A DNA stretch of 64,000 nt from Nocardia veterana NBRC 100344 (GTDB lineage: Bacteria > Actinomycetota > Actinomycetes > Mycobacteriales > Mycobacteriaceae): the NCBI RefSeq assembly GCF_000308855.1, contig NZ_BAGM01000067.1, positions 1 through 64,000 of the forward strand, given 5' to 3'. Numbering within the stretch: the stretch's first letter is position 1; each line of letters opens with the position of its first letter. The translations under genes and the position numbers were made by a program. Of the stretch, positions 17,591-24,915 are shown piece after piece. Under the pieces are notes generated by a model that was not told where the DNA came from, ran no database searches, and worked only from the letters and a program-made list of their open reading frames with translations.

Positions 17591-18349
17591 TCAGTGGGTT
17601 TGCAGGCCGAACAGGTCGGCGTAGCGGTCGATGCCGTCGAATTGTGGGCACGCGCAGCGGGGAAACGGGTGTGCGCAGTCGGCGCAGTAGCCGCAGTATC
17701 CGCAATGGGGGCCGAGGGGGTCGTCTTCGAATTCGCCGCACTGCTGGCAGAAGCCGAAGTAGTCGGTGTCGGCGCTGGCCCATTCGCGCATCAGGTAGCT
17801 GTCGTTGGAGTACCAGGTGCCGCCGACCCAATGTCCGTGGCGTTCGTTGAAGATGTAGGCGCGGTATTTGTAGGCGGGATCGGTGGTCAAGATGACGACC
17901 TTGTTGCTGGTGAGCCAGTGCTCGAATCGGTCGCGCCCTGCCCAGCTGTCCAATGAGCCGAACGGGTTGGTGGGCAGGAAATCTTCGGCCGCGATCCGGG
18001 TATCCGACCGGGTGTCGTCGGCCGCGGGGTGCACGGTGGGAGGCAGGACCCCGTTGTGGGCGAGCACCGTTCGTGGATCGCCACCGACGGCGAAGGGGTG
18101 GCAATTGCTGGTGTCGTGGTCGCCGTGGGTGGCGTAGCGGGAGTGGAACAACGCCGGACCGCTGGGGTGCTTCGCCCGCTGTCGGGCGAATTCGTCGATC
18201 ACCTCGTCGCTGTTCATGCCGTGGCCGACGAGGATGGTGTCGCTGGTGTGGATGGCGTAGCCGTGCCCGTGGGGGTTGGCCAGCGCGCCGCCGTGCAGGG
18301 CGTCGAGGTCAGGTGCTTGACCGGGCTTGTAGAAGGTCAGGATGCACAC
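17591..18349 (-). CDS. Class II glutamine amidotransferase-like protein, copy 1
   Basis: A 252-residue Ntn-hydrolase. After Met removal the N-terminal residue is Cys2 (MCILTFY), the nucleophile of class II amidotransferases. Other family residues are NPHGHG (25-30), FHSRYATHG with Arg71, SNCHPF (81-86) and AHNG (97-100), which form the glutamine pocket and oxyanion hole. Residues about 200-235 add a cysteine-rich tail (CQQCGEF, CGYCGYCADC) unusual for this family. Its ATG overlaps the end of the amidoligase gene by 13 bp, so the two are almost certainly made together. It would supply ammonia from glutamine, or hydrolyse a gamma-glutamyl-type bond, for the partner ligase. The substrate is unknown. 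Confidence 0.85.
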   Translation of the reverse strand: MCILTFYKPGQAPDLDALHGGALANPHGHGYAIHTSDTILVGHGMNSDEVIDEFARQRAKHPSGPALFHSRYATHGDHDTSNCHPFAVGGDPRTVLAHNGVLPPTVHPAADDTRSDTRIAAEDFLPTNPFGSLDSWAGRDRFEHWLTSNKVVILTTDPAYKYRAYIFNERHGHWVGGTWYSNDSYLMREWASADTDYFGFCQQCGEFEDDPLGPHCGYCGYCADCAHPFPRCACPQFDGIDRYADLFGLQTH

Positions 18350-19554
18350 GCGAGGGCCTCCAATTCATCGGTAAGGCAGCGGTATTCGGGCCGGGCGGCC
18401 AGCCACGCGGTGAACGCCGTCCATTCCCAGCCACGCCGGCGGGCGATGTCGGAGGCCGACAGGGCGCGGGTGTATTCGACGGAGGCGTCGGCGAAGGCGA
18501 GCGCCGCTTGCACCTCCCGCGTGTTCAAGGAGCTGGCGAAGACCCGCAGTTCGAAGGTGTGCTCGGGACGCACGTTTATGGCCTGATACCGAAACGCGTC
18601 CTCGGCGTTGGATTTGGCATGGGCGGCGGCGTTGGCGCGGGTGCCCGGATCGAACACGGCCCACTCCTCGCAGTCACGCCGCGCCAGCGCCTTGACGTGG
18701 GGTTCGTTGCGGTAGACGAATTTCAACCACCGGTAGGCGTGGGCAGGGGAGGAGAATCCGGCGCGAGAGAGGTGGACGTGGATGCCGACGCTGGTGTCGG
18801 TGTAAGCGCCAAGCAACCGCAACCTGTTCAACAGCGACCACGGAAAGTGCTGTCGTGCAAAGTCGTACGACATCGGATGGGTGACGATCTCGTATCCGCA
18901 CGGCTGGATGCTCCCGTCGTGCTTCAAATATCCGAGCTCGCCGAGGCGGTCTATGGCGAGTTCGGCGGTTTCGTCGAAAACGTTCCGTGGGGTTTTGATT
19001 TCCAGTTCCAGGCCGAGGTAGAGCGGTCCGGTGCCGTGGAAGTCGGGTTCGGGTTTGTAGTCGTAGGAGTGGATGCCACGGTGGTCGGGGCGTTCGTTGG
19101 CGCAGGTGTCGCAGTAGTCTTCCCAGCAGCGGATGAGGATGTCGCAGCCTGCGCAGCAGCGGTAGTCGGCGTCCTCGCAGCGCCCGCACACATCGGCCCC
19201 GGATTCGGTCTCGTTGAGCCCGTCGGCGCGCGAGCCGCAGTCGTCGCACACCAGGTAGCTGTCGGAGCAGTCGTCGCAGACCTCGCCGTGGCCGTTGACG
19301 GTGACCAGATCGCTGTCGAAGCGGTCGCAGTCGCGGCACCGCCGCCACCCGGTCGAGCATTCCGTGCATACGTCGGTGCCGCCCACGGTGGAGCGACGCT
19401 CACGGGTGGGGGTGGCGCAGTCGTCGCAGGTCTCGAGCCGGTCGGCGCACGCGCGGCACAGATCGTCACCCTCGACGGTGGTGACGGTGGTGGTGTCGTC
19501 GATCGGGTGTGAACAGTCATCACACCGCTGATCGGTGAGCGTGGATGCGGGCAT
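18337..19554 (-). CDS. Zinc-ribbon amidoligase (COOH-NH2 ligase, GS-like), copy 1
   Basis: A 405-residue protein in two parts. Residues 11-151 hold about ten CxxC pairs in serial zinc ribbons (CDDCSHP, CRACADR, CTECSTGW, CRDCDRF). Residues about 165-400 match the amidoligase family related to glutamine synthetase: GLELEI (181-186), KHDGSIQPCGYEIVTHPMS (211-229), VGIHVHLSRAGF (256-267) and FELRVFASSL (334-343). These acidic and basic residues would bind ATP, metal and the substrate carboxylate. ATG at 19554 with GGAAGG upstream is chosen. It overlaps the amidotransferase by 13 bp. Known relatives pair with class II amidotransferases and are predicted to form amide or isopeptide bonds on unknown targets. 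The ribbon array may bind protein or nucleic acid. Confidence 0.82.
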   Translation of the reverse strand: MPASTLTDQRCDDCSHPIDDTTTVTTVEGDDLCRACADRLETCDDCATPTRERRSTVGGTDVCTECSTGWRRCRDCDRFDSDLVTVNGHGEVCDDCSDSYLVCDDCGSRADGLNETESGADVCGRCEDADYRCCAGCDILIRCWEDYCDTCANERPDHRGIHSYDYKPEPDFHGTGPLYLGLELEIKTPRNVFDETAELAIDRLGELGYLKHDGSIQPCGYEIVTHPMSYDFARQHFPWSLLNRLRLLGAYTDTSVGIHVHLSRAGFSSPAHAYRWLKFVYRNEPHVKALARRDCEEWAVFDPGTRANAAAHAKSNAEDAFRYQAINVRPEHTFELRVFASSLNTREVQAALAFADASVEYTRALSASDIARRRGWEWTAFTAWLAARPEYRCLTDELEALACAS

Positions 19555-19686
19555 ACGAAATTCACGCCTTCCAGAGAATTTTGGGGGACAGACGGCGGCG
19601 CCCCGCTCCGGCCGTAGCCGGCGGAGCGGGGCGCGAGGGGACAGCGGTGCCAAGCGGCTCGAGTCGAGCAGTCCTGGCGAGTCGGG

Positions 19687-20442
19687 TCAGGTCCAGTTGG
19701 ACGCGGGGCCCGCGGTGGGAGACGGCCTGGTCGGGGTGGGCAGGCAGGTGCAGTGGGAGAGGGTGGAGTGGCAGTCGAAGCACCAGCCGCAGGTGCGGCA
19801 GTAGCGGCTGGTGCGTTCGAGATCGCGGTCCAGGCAGTACCCGCAGACCGTTCGGCGCCGGGTCGGCCACCGCAGTTCGGGCGGCAGGTAGGAGCGGTTG
19901 GAGTACCAGATCCCGCCGACCCACAGACCAGCGTGCTCACCGAACAGGTAGGCGGTGTGGGCGTAGGCGGGGTCGACGGTCAAGATCACCAGCTTGCTCG
20001 GCCCCAACCAGCCAGCGAGTCCGCGCGCGCCGGCGGCGGTGTCGATCGGCCCGAACGGTTGCCTCGGCAGGTAGTCCTCGGCCGCGATCCGGGTATCCGA
20101 GCGTCGGTCGAACGCACGCGGATGTACCCGTTTGGGCAGAGTGCTGTTGTGCGCCAACACTGTTCGACGGTCACCACCGAGACGGAAGGGATGACAGTTG
20201 GACAGCTCGACCGCACCGCGGGTGGCGTAGCGGGAATGGAACAACGCCGGACCGTCCGGGTGCTCGGCGCGGGTACGGGAGAACGCGTCGATGACGGTGT
20301 CGGCGTTCATACCGTGCCCGGTGATGATGCGGCCGCGGGTGACGATCGCGAAGCCGTGACCGTCCGGGTTCGCCTCCGCCCCGAACCGCAACGCCCCCAG
20401 GTCGGGGACGACGCGGGCGGGGTAGTAGGTCAGCAGGCACAT
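19687..20442 (-). CDS. Class II glutamine amidotransferase-like protein, copy 2
   Basis: A 251-residue paralogue of the protein at 17591-18349, with MCLLTYY, NPDGHG, FHSRYATRG and SNCHPF in the same positions. The catalytic Cys2 and Arg71 are kept, but the oxyanion motif AHNG reads AHNS, so activity may differ. The C-terminal ribbon is kept (CGYCLDRD, CRTCGWCFDC) and followed by a Pro/Thr tail. ATG at 20442 overlaps the second amidoligase by 13 bp, exactly as in copy 1. The frame is open to 20823 but that part lies within the ligase gene. It is probably the ammonia-producing or bond-cleaving partner of the second ligase. Confidence 0.82.
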   Translation of the reverse strand: MCLLTYYPARVVPDLGALRFGAEANPDGHGFAIVTRGRIITGHGMNADTVIDAFSRTRAEHPDGPALFHSRYATRGAVELSNCHPFRLGGDRRTVLAHNSTLPKRVHPRAFDRRSDTRIAAEDYLPRQPFGPIDTAAGARGLAGWLGPSKLVILTVDPAYAHTAYLFGEHAGLWVGGIWYSNRSYLPPELRWPTRRRTVCGYCLDRDLERTSRYCRTCGWCFDCHSTLSHCTCLPTPTRPSPTAGPASNWT

Positions 20443-21623
20443 TGCAGGTTCTCCATCTCCGCGGCCAGCGGCCTGTAGTCGGGGCGTGTAGCGACCCAGG
20501 CGGCGAAACGAGCCCAGTCCCAGGCGCCGGCGCGGATATCGGCGACCCGCAGCCCGCGGGTGTAGTCGATGGAGGCGGCGGTGAACGCGAGTGCGGCCTG
20601 CACCTGCTGCACATCCAGAGAACTGGCGAACACCCGCACCTCCAAGGTGTTTCGCGGCAACGGGTTGATCGCCTGGTATCGCTCCAGGCCCAACGCGTGC
20701 TGCGGGCCCTTGGCGGTATGGCGGGCCCGCGCGCGGGCGATGCTGTCGAACTGGGCGTAGTGCGTGCGGCGGCGCGCCAACCGGGCGACTGCGGTTTCGT
20801 TGCGGTACAACAGTTTCAGCCACCGATACACATGCGCGGGGTTGTCGAAACCGGCCCGGCTGGCATGCACGTGCAGGCCCACCGACGCGTCGGCCTCACA
20901 CCCGAGCCGGCGCAACTGGTCGAGCAACGGCCAAGGAAATGCCTCGATCGCGTACCGGTAGGACATCGGGTGGCTGACGAGCTCGAATCCGCACGGCCTG
21001 ATGGACGAGTCGCGCTTCAAATATCCCAGGTGGCCGAGGTGGTCGGTGGCGAGTGCGGCGCAGGTGGCGACGCGGTGTTCGGGGACGATGATCTCCAACT
21101 CGAGGCCGAGGTAGAGGGGGCCGGTGCCGTGGAAGCGGGGGTCGGGGCGGTAGGTGTAGTTCCACACCTGCCCGTGGTGGGCGCAGGCCTCGCACCGGTG
21201 CCCGGGTTGGACGAGGGTGCCGCAGTCTGGGCAAGCGCGAAATTGTGTAGCGCAGCGCGGGCAGGCGCGGTGCCCGCCTGAGATGTAGCGGCTGTCGGCA
21301 CTGAACCGCCCGCAGCTGAAACACGCGGCGAACAACGCGCCCGCGCAGCGTGCGCACACCGGGTGATCGGTGTCGGTGCGCAAGTGCGGGCCAGTCAACG
21401 CCCGGCACGACACACACCCCGCCCACCCGGTCAAGCAGTGAGCACACAACTCGGATTCCTCAGCCGTGCGAGTCAACCGCAGTGAGGGGGCCCGGCAGTG
21501 GTCGCAGCGAGGGAGCTGTTGCCAACATGACTCGCAGACAGCGGCATTCGCGATGCACAGCTCCGTTTCGGACGCCGCGCCATCACACACCGCGCACGAC
21601 GGGCCGAGGATCGGATCGGTCAT
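20430..21623 (-). CDS. Zinc-ribbon amidoligase (GS-like), copy 2
   Basis: A 397-residue paralogue of the 18337-19554 protein. The N-terminal CxxC array is retained but more divergent (CAVCDGA, CESCWQQL, CDHCRAP, CAHCLTGW, CVSCRAL). The ligase core keeps LGLELEI, SIRPCGFELVSHPMS, VGLHVHASRAGF, YRWLKLLYRNE and LEVRVFASSL. The DGS of copy 1 reads DSS. ATG at 21623 follows GGAGGG and is preferred to the longer frame to 21644. As the first of four genes in the duplicated module it is separated by only 132 bp from copy 1 through its amidotransferase. Conservation of the core alongside a diverged ribbon region suggests the copies act on related chemistry with different targets. Confidence 0.82.
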   Translation of the reverse strand: MTDPILGPSCAVCDGAASETELCIANAAVCESCWQQLPRCDHCRAPSLRLTRTAEESELCAHCLTGWAGCVSCRALTGPHLRTDTDHPVCARCAGALFAACFSCGRFSADSRYISGGHRACPRCATQFRACPDCGTLVQPGHRCEACAHHGQVWNYTYRPDPRFHGTGPLYLGLELEIIVPEHRVATCAALATDHLGHLGYLKRDSSIRPCGFELVSHPMSYRYAIEAFPWPLLDQLRRLGCEADASVGLHVHASRAGFDNPAHVYRWLKLLYRNETAVARLARRRTHYAQFDSIARARARHTAKGPQHALGLERYQAINPLPRNTLEVRVFASSLDVQQVQAALAFTAASIDYTRGLRVADIRAGAWDWARFAAWVATRPDYRPLAAEMENLQCAC

Positions 21624-21747
21624 GAACACACACACCCTCCACAACAGAAGCGCCGGCCGACAAAGGGAGTCGACCGGCGCGGAACATGGACAGGAACAGA
21701 GGCAAGCCGAGAAAAGGTGAGCAGTCGATGGAAACTGCGGCTCTCGG

Positions 21748-22323
21748 TCAGGCGGCCAGGCTGGGACGGGCGTATTCGCAGTCGTCGGCGGGTTGGCCGT
21801 GGTGGCGGCCCGGACAGTCGACAGACCGCAGGACGCGGTCGGCCACGGACAGGCGGGTGCGTGTCTCGGCTTCCAGATCGTCGATGCGCGACTTGGCTAT
21901 GGCTTCGTAGTGTTCGTGTGAACAGGTCACCGATTCCAGGTCCGGGAATCCGGCCTGGATCCACATGCGTACGTAGAGGCCGAATCCAGCGGTGTTAAGT
22001 GGGGCTTTCTGGCTTGCGTGCATGACCGCGAGCGCGACCTCGGCTGCGGTCCCCGGCGTCGGCGACAGGCCTGCGGCGACGCGGTCGAGCAGTTCACGGC
22101 AGTGCGAGCGGAACACGAATTCCTGACGCATCCGCTCATGGGTCGGCATCAACAATGCGAACGAGTGGTAGAGGGCGTTGCGGTGGCGGGGGTGGCGTCG
22201 TTGCGCGCGGGCGATTTCGTCCTCGGCCCAGTCGATCTGCTCGAACACCGGCTCGAGATCGGACAAACACCGAGATACCATCGACGCGACATCAGCGACA
22301 TCAGCGGGCTGGGTTTCGGTCAC
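21748..22323 (-). CDS. Hypothetical protein, first gene of minus-strand element operon
   Basis: A 191-residue protein from GTG 22323, with AAAGGAG seven bases upstream; the frame reaches 22524 without coding character. It is helical and acidic (MVSRCLSDLEPVFEQIDWAE), with a central His-rich stretch (RRHPRHRNALYHSFALLMPT) and a C-terminal CHEH/CPGRHHG pattern that might hold a metal. No family is recognised. It diverges from the putative regulator at 22508, leaving a 184-bp shared promoter region. That position suggests its expression starts the operon containing the amidoligase modules. Confidence 0.6.
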   Translation of the reverse strand: MTETQPADVADVASMVSRCLSDLEPVFEQIDWAEDEIARAQRRHPRHRNALYHSFALLMPTHERMRQEFVFRSHCRELLDRVAAGLSPTPGTAAEVALAVMHASQKAPLNTAGFGLYVRMWIQAGFPDLESVTCSHEHYEAIAKSRIDDLEAETRTRLSVADRVLRSVDCPGRHHGQPADDCEYARPSLAA

Positions 22324-22507
22324 AGGGGCTCCTTTTGACAGCAGGGGCAGGAGAGAAGGACAGGCAAGGCGTAGCCGCGAGTCGCCGTACGGCGTCGCCG
22401 CCTCGACCGCGTTGCTGCGGACGCGGCGGCGCCAGGTCGTCGGCGTTGGGCGTATCGTTGAACTGCGAGGAACGGTCGATCTCACCCAGAATTTGGGAGA
22501 TCCCGAC
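22324..22507. promoter_or_regulatory. Divergent promoter region between element operon and regulator
   Basis: The 184 bp separate the minus-strand operon start (22323) and the plus-strand HTH-like gene (22508). This is the only divergent pair inside the element, so it probably holds the main promoters and operators. Candidate -10/-35 hexamers are not clear enough to assign. Confidence 0.45.
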
Positions 22508-22993
22508 ATGAACGACCCCCGCACAAGCAGAAGCGCACGCGGGCAAGACGCTGGGGAACTTGCTGCGCGGCTACATCATTCGCGGGAAGTGATGGATCGC
22601 CGCCGTGCGGTCGAACGTCAACGCGAACAGATCGTCAGCGACGCCGTACGAGAGTATTGGTTAGCGTGGCAATCGATTTCAAAGATTGAACAACGCCGCG
22701 ACCGCCGCATCCGAGCGTTGCACGACAAGATTGGTCACCTCGAACAGGCCGCTGCAACCGACATCGCGGTGCACCAAACTAGGCAGACTGCGGCCGTGGC
22801 GCGCATGAATGAGCACGGATGCAGCACCGACGACATCGCCGAACTACTCGAAATCAGCGTCAAGGCCGCGCGGCAACTACTTGCCGCCGGGCGGGCAGAG
22901 CCCGAACCAGGCGCGCAGACGGCACATCCTGAGAGCGAGCCACCGCTCAACGAGCTGCAGCGGTCCGTGGAATCGGCAGAACAATCGCCCTAA
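22508..22993 (+). CDS. Coiled-coil HTH-like putative regulator
   Basis: A 161-residue protein from ATG 22508 with GGGAG upstream; the frame opens at 22178 but the earlier part opposes another gene. Residues about 30-85 are a charged helix likely to form a coiled coil (VERQREQIVSDAVREYWLAW). Residues about 98-122 (NEHGCSTDDIAELLEISVKA) are a helix-turn-helix of the sigma-70/GerE type. The C-terminus is Glu/Pro-rich. Divergent placement from the main operon suggests an element regulator. The specific family is not recognised. Confidence 0.6.
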   Translation: MNDPRTSRSARGQDAGELAARLHHSREVMDRRRAVERQREQIVSDAVREYWLAWQSISKIEQRRDRRIRALHDKIGHLEQAAATDIAVHQTRQTAAVARMNEHGCSTDDIAELLEISVKAARQLLAAGRAEPEPGAQTAHPESEPPLNELQRSVESAEQSP

Positions 22994-23099
22994 CTGGCAG
23001 CCTGGAAGTGCCTGCTGCCGGGATCGCCGATAGGACGGTGCCCAAGCGGGCAATGCCGGGCCTACCGCAGTGAAGTCCTAAGAGCGTGTTTACGGCCGA

Positions 23100-23711
23100 T
23101 CACGCGTCGTTGAGGTAGCCCCCGGCGTTCCAGACGATCCCCTGGAAACCGCCTGGGGGAACCGGATGTCGCACCGGGACTCCAGCGGCGGGCGCGAAGG
23201 GCCAAAAGCACGTGCCACATCGATGACAGTACATCCCGGCGCGCCACACCGCATAAGCCGCAGGCGCGCCTCGGCGAATTCGGGCCGACCGTCGCAGTCT
23301 CCGGAACGCGAACCACAAAATCAGCAACGACGGAAGCGCGAGGAAAAGCGCAAAGCCAAAAGCCCCAATCAAAATCGAAGCAGTCGAGATGTCCGGATGT
23401 GGACGGCTAATCAGCACGCCCCCAGCGACGAAATACACGACCGCAGGCAGGCTCAGCACCACTGCGAGAGTTGTGAGGCGACCAGCACCCCGGAAGCCAG
23501 GCTCGGGCGCGAGTGATTGTGCCAGATAACTGGACTGCGTTCGTTCAACGAGCGAGGAGCCCATGACCGGCACCAGGCCCGACGAACTCACACCGACACC
23601 CGAGTAGTAGTCGGTGCTATATACCGTCGAAGTCCCCGAAGCGCGGATCGCAGGAACGCTCTGTACGCAGTCGTCGTAGCCGCAAGCGGGACAAGAGATA
23701 TCGACGCTCAT
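23100..23711 (-). CDS. Two-TM zinc-ribbon membrane protein
   Basis: A 203-residue protein from ATG 23711. An N-terminal zinc half-site (SCPACGYDDC) and a C-terminal one (CHRCGTCFWPF) flank two hydrophobic helices (LAVVLSLPAVVYFVAGGVLI and ILIGAFGFALFLALPSLLIL) with a basic loop after them (FRRLRRSARIRRG). This layout puts both zinc parts on the same membrane face. It is translationally coupled to the small gene upstream (ATGA overlap at 23708-23711). The family is unnamed to me, though similar ribbon-TM-TM-ribbon proteins occur widely in actinobacteria. Confidence 0.65.
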   Translation of the reverse strand: MSVDISCPACGYDDCVQSVPAIRASGTSTVYSTDYYSGVGVSSSGLVPVMGSSLVERTQSSYLAQSLAPEPGFRGAGRLTTLAVVLSLPAVVYFVAGGVLISRPHPDISTASILIGAFGFALFLALPSLLILWFAFRRLRRSARIRRGAPAAYAVWRAGMYCHRCGTCFWPFAPAAGVPVRHPVPPGGFQGIVWNAGGYLNDA

Positions 23712-23947
23712 GAGGTTTCGATCCCCTCCGACCGCCGCTGCGCCAGGAAGATCGCAGGTGCGCAACAACGTCTCTGCTCGTAGCCGATGGCGAGATGGTT
23801 GCTTCCATCGAACACCTCCACTCCGAGCCTGTCGATAGGTAAAACGAACAGTTGTGTCGCGCATCGGTCATGTACCTCCTCACCTGTGACAGGAATGTGG
23901 CACACCTCACGTAGAGCGCGGTGGAGGTCTCCGCTCGTCATCTGCAT
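23708..23947 (-). CDS. Small hypothetical protein coupled to zinc-ribbon membrane gene
   Basis: The frame ends at TGA 23708-23710, overlapping the next gene's ATG. The last about 80 codons look coding (MTSGDLHRALREVCHIPVTG, then LFVLPIDRLGVEVFDGSNHL). Possible starts are ATG 23947 or 23941, neither with a strong ribosome site; the frame is open to 24202, so the start is uncertain. The product is an alpha/beta mix with three cysteines and no recognised family. Confidence 0.45.
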   Translation of the reverse strand: MQMTSGDLHRALREVCHIPVTGEEVHDRCATQLFVLPIDRLGVEVFDGSNHLAIGYEQRRCCAPAIFLAQRRSEGIETS

Positions 23948-24589
23948 GAATTCCGTGAATCCAGGTCGCGTCTGGGTGTTGTTAGCCAAGTACCTCTGTC
24001 CCGTCCCTGGAATCCATCCCAGTCGGCAGGTCGTAACCCGCTGGGCAAGCCGCAGTAGGAGTCGGAGACACCGAATCGGAACTCGCTGTGACGGAACGTT
24101 GTTGGCGATACGGCGGTGGGGTTGTCGAGTGTGCGCAATCGCGGTGGCGGTGTGACTCTGCCGCCACGGTTGGTGACGCGAGGCGTGGGCCAAGCTGTCC
24201 AACAGCGTATCGGGATACGTCGCGATAGATGGGACCTTCGAATCCTGGGCTCACCGCCGGGGGGGTGCTTCGGCTCGGGTAAGTGCGCAATACGAATAAC
24301 AACTGCGTCTCGTGGCTGCTTGGGGGGCGCGTCGAGCGTATGGTGGCGACTGCGAGGAACTGAACGGTCTCATGACATGTCGGGAGGCATGTAGTGTCCG
24401 TGCTTTGTCCTTGTAGCGGGAAAGTTGGATTCCCGCCGTCGAATGTGGGCTCAGAACCTCCACACCTCTATGCTTGTTCGCCTGGATGGCCATTCCGCCG
24501 AGGCACCAGTATCTCTGTGCGACTGAAGCTCTCTGTGCGATTTGAGCGCAGATTGACCAAGTGGCCATGGGGCTCGAGGTGATGCGCCG
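23948..24589. other. 642-bp interval upstream of xis, no firm gene
   Basis: Frames on both strands here lack coding character or ribosome sites. One minus-strand frame opposes xis and int and is taken as a shadow. The stretch lies between divergent genes (minus from 23947, plus from 24590), so it should hold promoters for the recombination module. An 11-bp direct repeat is present at 24512-24540. Confidence 0.4.
24512..24540 (+). repeat. 11-bp direct repeat upstream of xis
   Basis: TCTCTGTGCGA occurs at 24512-24522 and 24530-24540, an 18-bp period, ending 49 bp before the excisionase ATG. Closely spaced direct repeats beside xis are typical of excisionase or regulator binding sites. The function is inferred from position. 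Confidence 0.4.
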
Positions 24590-24778
24590 ATGACGGCGGA
24601 CGAGGTGTGGCTCACGACAGATGAAGTAGCCGCGCGCTTGAAGATCCCGAAAAAGACTCTCGCCGTCTGGGCGTCGCTGGACCGGGGGCCTCGATACGTA
24701 CGGATGGGGAAGTATCGCCGCTATCGACTTCAGGATGTCGTGGCGTGGGAGCAGGAACAACTGGACGACGCCGGCTGA
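24590..24778 (+). CDS. xis: Excisionase/recombination directionality factor (HTH_17)
   Basis: A 62-residue winged-helix protein: VWLTTDEVAARLKIPKKTLA, then RGPRYVRMGKYRRYRLQDVV, a typical MerR-like excisionase fold. It bends DNA at att sites to favour excision by the adjacent integrase. ATG 24590 is 138 bp upstream of int on the same strand. The length is normal for actinobacterial Xis. Confidence 0.9.
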   Translation: MTADEVWLTTDEVAARLKIPKKTLAVWASLDRGPRYVRMGKYRRYRLQDVVAWEQEQLDDAG

Positions 24779-24915
24779 CACCGCAGCGGTGATCGGACCC
24801 CCAATCTGTCCATAGCTAATATCTAGCAACAAGAATGATCTTGAAACTAGAGCCATGAGTGTGTTCATTGAACCTGTCCGAGTGTGGAGTTGGTTCGATC
24901 TGAAGGGTTGAAAAG

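Noticed and set aside
24394..24582. 62-codon plus-strand frame just before xis
   Set aside because: No ribosome site, atypical composition and overlaps the direct repeats; more likely promoter region.
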